Origin: 2-02-FULL-62-14 sp035632555
GTDB lineage: Bacteria; Nitrospirota; Nitrospiria; Nitrospirales; Nitrospiraceae
Direction of reading: 5' to 3'
NCBI GenBank assembly: GCA_035632555.1
Contig: DASQGO010000033.1
Location: 1 to 18,156 of the forward strand
DNA length: 18,156 nucleotides
Made by a program: the position numbers and the translations under genes. The notes beneath the pieces are model-generated. The model had not been told where the DNA came from and did no database searches. It saw only the letters and a program-made list of their open reading frames with translations. Shown here one piece after another: positions 12,945 to 18,156 of this stretch (positions within the stretch are counted from its first letter, which is position 1; each line of letters opens with the position of its first letter).

Positions 12945-13537
12945 TCCTGACCTAATTGATACCGTGTGAACCGTCTGACGCTGATGTTCTCGCCGATTTT
13001 GGCGACTTTCTGGGCGACCAGATCCTTGATGAACACCGACGGATCCTTGATGAAGGCCTGCTCGAGCAGACAGCTCTCCTGGTAAAACTTCTCGATCTTG
13101 CCCTCGACGATCTTGGCCCACGCCGGCTCGGGCTTGCCCATTTCCTTGGCCTGCGCCAGGTAGATCGCCTTTTCCTTCTCGATCAACGAGGCGGGGATGT
13201 CCTCGCGCTTGACGAATGCGGGGCTGGAGGCGGCGATCTGCAGGCAGAGGTCCTTCACGAAGGCCTTGAATTCGTCGTTGCGCGCGACGAAGTCCGTTTC
13301 GCAATTGATTTCGACGAGCACGCCGATGCGGCTGCCGGGATGGATGTAGGAGTCCACCAGGCCTTCGTTGGTTTCACGGCCGGCCTTCTTTTGCGCGGCG
13401 GCCAGGCCCTTCTGCCGGAGATGCTCGATGGCCTTGCCAATGTCGTTGCCGGTTTCGGTCAGGGCTTTCTGGCAGTCCAGAATGCCGGCGCCGGTTTTTT
13501 CGCGGAGTTCCTTCACGAGCGTGCTGTTGCTTGCCAT
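12941..13537 (-). CDS. tsf: Elongation factor Ts, short form
   Basis: A 198-residue EF-Ts, the nucleotide exchange factor for EF-Tu. The N-terminal UBA-like domain is complete (LVKELREKTGAGILDCQKAL), and the core carries the EF-Tu contact motif CETDFVARN, with VAKIGENISVRRF at the end. E. coli EF-Ts has about 283 residues; this short form is like the Thermus protein of about 196 residues, which has a single core subdomain and works as a dimer. The ATG at 13537 has an AAAGGA about 12 bases upstream. It follows rpsB after 74 bases and overlaps pyrH by four. Reading frames that extend upstream cross the rpsB gene and are not real. Confidence 0.96.
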   Translation of the reverse strand: MASNSTLVKELREKTGAGILDCQKALTETGNDIGKAIEHLRQKGLAAAQKKAGRETNEGLVDSYIHPGSRIGVLVEINCETDFVARNDEFKAFVKDLCLQIAASSPAFVKREDIPASLIEKEKAIYLAQAKEMGKPEPAWAKIVEGKIEKFYQESCLLEQAFIKDPSVFIKDLVAQKVAKIGENISVRRFTRYQLGQE

Positions 13538-13611
13538 GCGGATGCGTGTCCTTTCTTCAACCTGTCTCGCGCAGTCCGAGGCAGGCAGTCCCTGTGCAGT
13601 CGTAATGCAGG

Positions 13612-14406
13612 CTAAGAAGCGGGAGCGTGTTCGACGCCGTAGGACGCCGACCGGCTGGTCCGGACTTCCACCATTTCCATCGGCGCCATACCCGTGGTCG
13701 GCGCGGTGTCCTCGCGCTGCGTGCGGAGATGCATGCCCTCGATGCAGGCGTCGGCGATGCGGGAGGCGATCAGCTTGATCGACCGGATCGCGTCGTCGTT
13801 GCCGGGGATCGGGTAGCCGATGCCGTCCGGATCGCAGTTGGTGTCCACGATGGCAATGACCGGGATGCTCAGCCGGTTGGCTTCCATCACGGCGATGTGT
13901 TCCACGCGCGTATCCAGCACGAACACGCAGCCCGGCAGCGCACCCATGTTCTTGATGCCGCTCAGGTTCTTTTCGAGCTTGATCCGTTCCTTGTCCATCT
14001 GGTGCAATTCTTTTTTGGTATACCCGCTCTCGCTGCCTTCTGCGAGGATGCTTTCGAATTTCTTGAGCTTGTCGATGCTCTTGCGGATGGTGCCGAAGTT
14101 CGTGAGCATGCCGCCCAGCCATCGTTGCGTGACCATGGGCATGACGGCCCGCTTGGCTTCTTCTTCGATGATTTCGACCGCCTGGCGCTTGGTGCCGACG
14201 AACAGCACGGTTTCGCCGCCGGCGACGGTGTCGCGGGCGAAGGCATAGGCGGCTTCAAAGCGTTGGACGGTTTGCTGGAGATCAATGATGTAAATGCCGT
14301 TGCGCTCGCCGAAGATGTAGCGTTTCATCTTCGGGTTCCAACGGTTCGTCTGGTGGCCGAAGTGCACCCCGGCTTCCAGGAGTTCCTTGATTGTTGCTGC
14401 GCCCAT
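13612..14406 (-). CDS. rpsB: 30S ribosomal protein S2
   Basis: A 264-residue S2 protein. Signatures are LLEAGVHFGHQTNRWNPKMKRYIFG, RNGIYIIDLQQT, FVGTKRQA, QRWLGGMLTNF, PGCVFVLDT and DTNCDPDGIGYPIPGNDDA. Length is typical, with a short C-terminal extension after the last core helix (TSRSASYGVEHAPAS). AAAGGGGGAAG stands directly before the ATG at 14406. The 232 bases between this start and the argJ stop could hold its own promoter and leader, since rpsB operons are often autoregulated by S2. I see no convincing -35/-10 pair there (a TTGCAA with TAGGTT 18 bases later is weak). Confidence 0.97.
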   Translation of the reverse strand: MGAATIKELLEAGVHFGHQTNRWNPKMKRYIFGERNGIYIIDLQQTVQRFEAAYAFARDTVAGGETVLFVGTKRQAVEIIEEEAKRAVMPMVTQRWLGGMLTNFGTIRKSIDKLKKFESILAEGSESGYTKKELHQMDKERIKLEKNLSGIKNMGALPGCVFVLDTRVEHIAVMEANRLSIPVIAIVDTNCDPDGIGYPIPGNDDAIRSIKLIASRIADACIEGMHLRTQREDTAPTTGMAPMEMVEVRTSRSASYGVEHAPAS

Positions 14407-14638
14407 CCTTCCCCCTTTCTTCGCCTGCGGAGCGCCCGCGTGAGCGGACGAGAGGTCTTGCTCCCCTTATTCCCAAGCGGAGAGGCGTGCCTACACGCCA
14501 ATGTGAATTTTGATATTCAGCCTGGTGTCGCGCGGACCGGTGGGTCGCTCGGCAGAAGCAGGCCCGTATCTCTAGAGCCTTGAAAACCTAGCACAGAGGT
14601 CTGGTTTGTTGCAAGCGACGGATGGCGGGCGGAACCGC

Positions 14639-15859
14639 TTACGTGCGATACGACGCGTTGATTTTTACGTACTCGTAGGACAGGTCGGTGATCCAGAGCA
14701 TGGTGGATGCGGCGCCCAGCCCGACGGCGATCGTGATCGTGAACTCCCTGTTCTTCACGATCCGGTCGATTTTTCGCTGAGCCGAAGCTCCGAGCTGCCT
14801 GCCGGCTTTCATCATCGGCACGTTGTCGAAGGCCAACCCGATCCGTTCCGGATCGATGGCCACACCGGCCCGACCGAGCGCGGCGACGATCCGTCCCCAG
14901 TTGGCGTCTTCGCCAAATAGGGCGGTCTTGACGAGCAGGGACGTGCCGATGGTCCTGGCGATCTGTCTGGCGTCGGCCTGCGTACGGGTGCCGGTCACGG
15001 CCAGTTTGACGACTTTCGTGACGCCTTCTCCGTCGCGGATGACCTGCATGGCCAGGTCGAGGCAGACCCGGTCCAACAACTGTTGAAACACGGCGGCAGC
15101 GGCCGAGCCTTTGCGCAGGACCTGATTGCCGGCCAGACCGTTGGCCAGGCAGAGGACCGTGTCGTTGGTACTCGCGTCGCCATCCACCGAAATGCAGTTG
15201 AATGATTTTGCGACCGCCGAGGTCAAGGCCTGCTGGAGCGCCAACTGTTCGATGGCCGCATCGGTCGTGACATAGGCCAGCATCGTGGCCATGTCGGGGT
15301 GAATCATGCCGGATCCCTTGGCCATGCCGCCGACGGTAATCGTTCTGCCGCCGATGCGGGCGCTGTACGCGGCTTCCTTGGTCCTGAGGTCTGTGGTCAG
15401 GATGGCGGCGGCCGCGTCGTGGCCGCCCGCGCGCCGCAACTGTTTTACGAGCACCGGCAGGCCCCGCCTGATTCTGGCCATGGGCAATGGCTGGCCGATC
15501 ACGCCGGTGGAGCCGACGAAGACCGTGTGCGGAGCGATCTTCAGCTTCCGCGCCACGAGCGCGGACATTTCCATCGCGTCGGCGTCGCCCTGCTTCCCGG
15601 TCACGGCGTTGGCGTTGCCGCTGTTGACGATGACGGCCCGGGCGGTCTTCCTTCTCAGATAAATCCGGTCGAGCCGGACGGGTGCGGCGGTGACCAGATT
15701 GGTCGTGAAGACACCGGCGACAGGTCCGCTTCGCTCGGACACCAGCAGGGCCAGATCGGGCAGGCGTTTCTTTTTGATGCCGCAATGGATGCCGGCCGCT
15801 GTGAAGCCCCGCGGTGCGGTCACGCCGCCGCGGACTGTTGTCACGGAATGACGTGTCAT
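14639..15859 (-). CDS. argJ: Glutamate N-acetyltransferase / ornithine acetyltransferase
   Basis: A 406-residue precursor of the bifunctional enzyme that moves the acetyl group from N-acetylornithine to glutamate (arginine biosynthesis, cyclic route), and in many species also uses acetyl-CoA. Autocleavage occurs before the nucleophilic Thr, seen here as Thr192 in HPDMATMLAYVTTDA. Other signatures are NSGNANAVTGKQGD, GSTGVIGQPLP, GDASTNDTV, GEDANWGRIVAALGRAGV and a C-terminal INASYRT. The ATG at 15859 lacks an obvious ribosome binding site; a GTG seven codons later is an alternative. It follows argC after 40 bases and is probably cotranscribed. Strict bifunctionality cannot be judged from sequence alone. 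Confidence 0.95.
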   Translation of the reverse strand: MTRHSVTTVRGGVTAPRGFTAAGIHCGIKKKRLPDLALLVSERSGPVAGVFTTNLVTAAPVRLDRIYLRRKTARAVIVNSGNANAVTGKQGDADAMEMSALVARKLKIAPHTVFVGSTGVIGQPLPMARIRRGLPVLVKQLRRAGGHDAAAAILTTDLRTKEAAYSARIGGRTITVGGMAKGSGMIHPDMATMLAYVTTDAAIEQLALQQALTSAVAKSFNCISVDGDASTNDTVLCLANGLAGNQVLRKGSAAAAVFQQLLDRVCLDLAMQVIRDGEGVTKVVKLAVTGTRTQADARQIARTIGTSLLVKTALFGEDANWGRIVAALGRAGVAIDPERIGLAFDNVPMMKAGRQLGASAQRKIDRIVKNREFTITIAVGLGAASTMLWITDLSYEYVKINASYRT

Positions 15860-15899
15860 GCCGGTTGAGTCGGAAGCAGGGCGGACGGGTGCACACAGG

Positions 15900-16979
15900 T
15901 CATGGATACACTCCGGGACCGGAGATGCCCATGTCCTCGGGAAAGCCCAGCATCAGGTTCATGGCCTGGATCGCCTGGCCTGCCGCGCCCTTGACGAGAT
16001 TGTCCAGCGCCGCGACCGTCACGACCCAGCCGGCTCGCGTGTCGGCAAAGACCGAGACGTCGCAGAAGTTCGATCCCCGCACGTGGCGTGGATTGGCCGA
16101 GGCGTCGCCGTCGTGGATGCGGATGAACCGCTCCCCTTTATAAAAATCTTTGTACAGCGCGCGCAGTTGCTCGAGCGGCATCGGTTCCACCAGCCGGCAG
16201 TAGGCTGTGCTGAGGATGCCCCGGTTCATCGGAACCAGATGCGGCGTGAAGGCGATGGTCAAACTTCTGGCCGCGCTTTTCGCCTTGCCCGGCCGCGATG
16301 CCAGCAGGGCCAGTTCCTGTTCGATCTCGGGAATGTGCCGGTGCTGACCGATCTTGTAGGCCTCGAGCGATTCGTGCGCCTCAGGAAAGTGGTAGAGCAG
16401 GGCCGGACTCCTGCCTGCGCCGGAAATCCCCGACTTGGCGTCAATGACGATGGTGTCGGTATGGATCAATCCCTTCGCGACGAGCGGCGCCAGCTGCACA
16501 ATGGCCGCCGTCGGATAGCAGCCGGGCGAAGCCACCAGCTTGGCCTTCCTGATCGCCTCGCGATGAAATTCAGGCAGGCCGTAGACGGCTTGTTTCAAGA
16601 GATCCTGCTGATCGTGGTGTGTCTTGTACCAGGTTTCATAGACAGCCGGGTCTTTGAGCCGGTAATCGGCGCTGAGGTCCACCACATGTTTGCCGGCGGC
16701 CATGCAGGCCGCGACCGGCTGCAGGGATTTGGTGTGGGGGAGGGCCAGGAATACCGCGTCCGCCTGCTTGGCAATGGATTCCGGCGCCAGGGCCTCGAAG
16801 TTCAGCGAGACGACCGACGCCAGCGACGGGAACATCGCGGCCACCGGTTTGCCGGCAGATTGTTCCGAGGTGACCGCCGCAATCTTCATCTTTGGATGTC
16901 CGGCAAGCAGGCGCAGAAGTTCTCCGCCGGTGTAACCACTGGCTCCAATGACGGCAACTTTAATAGTTTCTGATCCCAT
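15900..16979 (-). CDS. argC: N-acetyl-gamma-glutamyl-phosphate reductase
   Basis: A 359-residue NADP-dependent dehydrogenase that makes N-acetylglutamate semialdehyde, the third step of arginine synthesis. The Rossmann loop VIGASGYTGGELLRLL is near the N-terminus. The catalytic Cys is Cys154 in ASPGCYPTA, and the general base His215 lies in GQHRHIPEIEQ. PHLVPMNRGIL and VRGSNFCDVSV are further family motifs. The start at 16979 follows a GGGGCG. It is the first gene after the rpsI terminator, and argJ follows after 40 bases. A possible promoter overlaps the terminator hairpin (see 17000-17028). Confidence 0.96.
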   Translation of the reverse strand: MGSETIKVAVIGASGYTGGELLRLLAGHPKMKIAAVTSEQSAGKPVAAMFPSLASVVSLNFEALAPESIAKQADAVFLALPHTKSLQPVAACMAAGKHVVDLSADYRLKDPAVYETWYKTHHDQQDLLKQAVYGLPEFHREAIRKAKLVASPGCYPTAAIVQLAPLVAKGLIHTDTIVIDAKSGISGAGRSPALLYHFPEAHESLEAYKIGQHRHIPEIEQELALLASRPGKAKSAARSLTIAFTPHLVPMNRGILSTAYCRLVEPMPLEQLRALYKDFYKGERFIRIHDGDASANPRHVRGSNFCDVSVFADTRAGWVVTVAALDNLVKGAAGQAIQAMNLMLGFPEDMGISGPGVYP

Positions 16980-16999
16980 AGCGCCCCGTGCGATGCCCT

Positions 17000-17028
17000 T
17001 TTATAATGTGACCATACAAAAAAGGGAA
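17000..17028 (-). promoter_or_regulatory. Putative argC promoter overlapping the rpsI terminator
   Basis: On the minus strand a TATAAA (plus 17000-17005) sits 17 bases after TTCCCT (plus 17023-17028), which is inside the terminator stem. Transcription would start near 16993, about 14 bases before argC. The -10 box is good and the -35 box is weak. Confidence 0.35.
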
Positions 17029-17049
17029 GGCCTGAAGCCTTCCCTTTTT
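17019..17049. terminator. Bidirectional intrinsic terminator after rpsI
   Basis: AAAAAGGGAAGGC (17019-17031) and GCCTTCCCTTTTT (17037-17049) form a 13-bp stem with a five-base loop and a T-run on both strands. On the minus strand it lies 21 bases after the rpsI stop, so it ends the rplM-rpsI message before argC. Confidence 0.85.
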
Positions 17050-17070
17050 CTTGTGCTCTGCTTCAGGTGA

Positions 17071-17466
17071 TTACCGCTTCGAGTACTGGAAGCGCTTGCG
17101 GGCGCCCTTCTGTCCGTATTTCTTCCGCTCTTTGACACGCGAGTCGCGGGTCAGCAAGCCTTCCTTCTTCAAGGCTTCGCGGGTGGACGGCGTCATCGTG
17201 ACCAGCGCCTTGGCGATCGCATGCCGCAACGCGCCGGCCTGTCCGGTCGTTCCACCGCCGTACACAGTGGCGCGCACGTCGTACTTGCCGAGCAATCCGG
17301 CAACTTCCAGCGGGTACTGCACGATGGTTCTAAGCGTCGGCCTGGGGAAATACTGTTCCAGTGGACGGGTATTCACGACCACCTGGCCGGCGCCCGGCAT
17401 GACCCATGCTCTGGCGATGGCGTTTTTGCGCTTGCCTGTCGCGTATTGCGGTGCTGCTGCTCCCAT
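17071..17466 (-). CDS. rpsI: 30S ribosomal protein S9
   Basis: A 131-residue S9 protein, normal length. YATGKRKNAIARAWVMPG, VNTRPLEQYFP, VYGGGTTGQAGALRHAIAKAL and LTRDSRVKERKKYGQKGARK are diagnostic, and the C-terminus KRFQYSKR is the conserved tail that reaches the P-site tRNA. A ribosome binding site (GGAG) precedes the ATG at 17466. It follows rplM after 47 bases in the order found in nearly all bacteria, and a strong terminator stands directly behind it. Confidence 0.98.
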   Translation of the reverse strand: MGAAAPQYATGKRKNAIARAWVMPGAGQVVVNTRPLEQYFPRPTLRTIVQYPLEVAGLLGKYDVRATVYGGGTTGQAGALRHAIAKALVTMTPSTREALKKEGLLTRDSRVKERKKYGQKGARKRFQYSKR

Positions 17467-17513
17467 AATCTCCGTAGTCTCCTTCTCTTGCTGTCTCTAT
17501 AGTATGACTGCCG

Positions 17514-17948
17514 TTATAAGGCAAGCGATTCCGGGTGTTGTGCCGTATGCGGATGCTCGGCCCCGGCGTAGATTTTCAGCTTGCGCGCCATCTGTTTCCC
17601 CAGCGGATTCTTCGGCAGCATGCCCTTGATCGCGGTTTCGACCAGCGCCGTGGGGTCTTTCTTGTGCACGTGCTCGGCCGTGGCGGACTTGAGTCCTCCC
17701 GGCCATCCCGTGTGCTGCGTGTAGGTCTTGGTCTTGAGCTTCCCGCCGGTCAACTGAATCTTGCCCGCGTTGATGATCACGACATGATCGCCGGTATCCA
17801 CGTTCGGGGTAAAGGTCGGCTTGTGTTTGCCGCGCAACACGGACGCCACGCGGGCGGCCAGCCGTCCCAGTGTCTTGCCGTTCGCGTCCACCACATACCA
17901 CTTGCGCACCGCTTCCATCTCCAATGGCTTGGCCTGATAGCTTCCCAT
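17514..17948 (-). CDS. rplM: 50S ribosomal protein L13
   Basis: A 144-residue L13 protein, normal length. WYVVDANGKTLGRLAARVASVLRGK, GDHVVIINAGKIQLTGGK, YTQHTGWPGGLK and IKGMLPKNPLGKQMARKLKIYAGAEHPH are diagnostic. The ATG at 17948 has AGGAACGGG upstream. It is followed by rpsI on the same message. The 52 bases to the bifunctional nuclease stop upstream show no clear promoter, so the message may start further out. Confidence 0.98.
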   Translation of the reverse strand: MGSYQAKPLEMEAVRKWYVVDANGKTLGRLAARVASVLRGKHKPTFTPNVDTGDHVVIINAGKIQLTGGKLKTKTYTQHTGWPGGLKSATAEHVHKKDPTALVETAIKGMLPKNPLGKQMARKLKIYAGAEHPHTAQHPESLAL

Positions 17949-18000
17949 AATTCCCGTTCCTGCCTTTCCTCTGCTCTGAGTGTCCGTTGCGTGCCGCCGG

Positions 18001-18156
18001 TCATCCGCCGGCGCTGGTATTCTTCGTGCCCAGTTTCTCCAGCCATGTCTCCAGCGAATTGCCGCCCCGTTGCTGCAGGACGTCCGCCGTGACGAAAATC
18101 GGGCTGTTGGTTCTCAGCGCCAGCGCGATCGCATCGCTGGGCCGCGCATCCACCAT
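18001..18156 (-). CDS. Bifunctional nuclease family (DUF151) protein, C-terminal 51 residues
   Basis: Reading from the window's right edge on the minus strand gives a 51-residue end with TGA at 18003-18001. It starts VDARPSDAIALALRTNSPIFVTADVL, the characteristic second half of the BFN/DUF151 domain, where ARPSDAIALALR is the most conserved stretch. The ATG at the very edge is part of this domain, not the gene start; about 60 to 100 residues are missing. Plant members were reported to have RNase and DNase activity; the bacterial function is unsettled. In this orientation it lies just upstream of rplM, with 52 bases between them. Confidence 0.85.
   Translation of the reverse strand: MVDARPSDAIALALRTNSPIFVTADVLQQRGGNSLETWLEKLGTKNTSAGG

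Noticed and set aside
12945..13304. Long N-terminal extension of pyrH
   Set aside because: It is the tsf gene read in another frame; the UMP kinase start at 12944 overlaps the tsf stop in the usual ATGA manner.
13627..14583. 318-codon plus-strand ORF opposite rpsB
   Set aside because: Antisense shadow; rpsB on the minus strand is unambiguous.
14407..14638. Promoter or S2 leader element before rpsB
   Set aside because: Only weak hexamers (TTGCAA with TAGGTT at 18 bases) and no clear structure could be made out by eye.
14517..15896. 459-codon minus-strand ORF
   Set aside because: It is the shadow of argJ in another frame, with Arg/Gly/Pro-rich translation typical of GC-rich antisense or out-of-frame reading.
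15858..16973. 371-codon plus-strand ORF opposite argC
   Set aside because: Antisense shadow of argC, which has all expected motifs in the other strand.
1..18156. CRISPR array, tRNA, rRNA, integrase, transposase or prophage genes
   Set aside because: I looked for regular repeats, cloverleaf-like ends and matching ORFs and saw none.

Overview
The window is a dense, GC-rich bacterial chromosome segment with mostly housekeeping content. Gene order and the style of the proteins (standalone precorrin-2 dehydrogenase, thioredoxin-like ferredoxin next to moaB, a short 198-residue EF-Ts, rplM-rpsI-argC-argJ-rpsB-tsf-pyrH-frr-alr on one strand) suggest a Nitrospira-like member of the Nitrospirota. That assignment is inference: no rRNA or lineage marker was searched.

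Layout. (1) 1-3059: the tail of an unrecognised protein, then two divergent units from one 131-bp gap: a 2OG-Fe(II) oxygenase-like protein (TIGR02466 type) on the minus strand, and a PhzF-family isomerase overlapping (ATGA) a zinc-binding MDR oxidoreductase on the plus strand. (2) 3060-3660: an AT-richer island holding a BglII-type restriction endonuclease gene broken by one in-frame TAG, with no methyltransferase in the window. (3) 3667-4980 minus: GGCT-like protein, 2Fe-2S thioredoxin-like ferredoxin, MoaB. (4) 5107-7529: exported or membrane proteins without clear function, including a gene that seems to need an ATA start behind a very strong ribosome binding site. (5) 7530-8823: a 25-codon ORF with a consensus ribosome binding site, a perfect 12-bp hairpin, a Rieske ferredoxin and an HNH endonuclease. 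(6) 8963-10486: a protein consisting of a CcmI C-terminal-like domain, then the siroheme dehydrogenase with a thiamine-binding MTH1187 protein. (7) 10511-18156 minus: alr, frr, pyrH, tsf, rpsB, argJ, argC, a bidirectional terminator, rpsI, rplM and the end of a bifunctional nuclease gene.

The core block combines translation (S2, EF-Ts, RRF, L13, S9), UMP phosphorylation, arginine biosynthesis by the acetyl-recycling route, and D-alanine supply. The accessory part holds the more unusual items: the nonsense-interrupted restriction gene, two copies of an interspersed repeat that each begin right after a TAG stop, and three plus-strand genes whose promoter -10 box lies so close to the ATG that the mRNA would be leaderless or nearly so. 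I found no tRNA, rRNA, CRISPR array, transposase or clearly novel multi-gene defence system.
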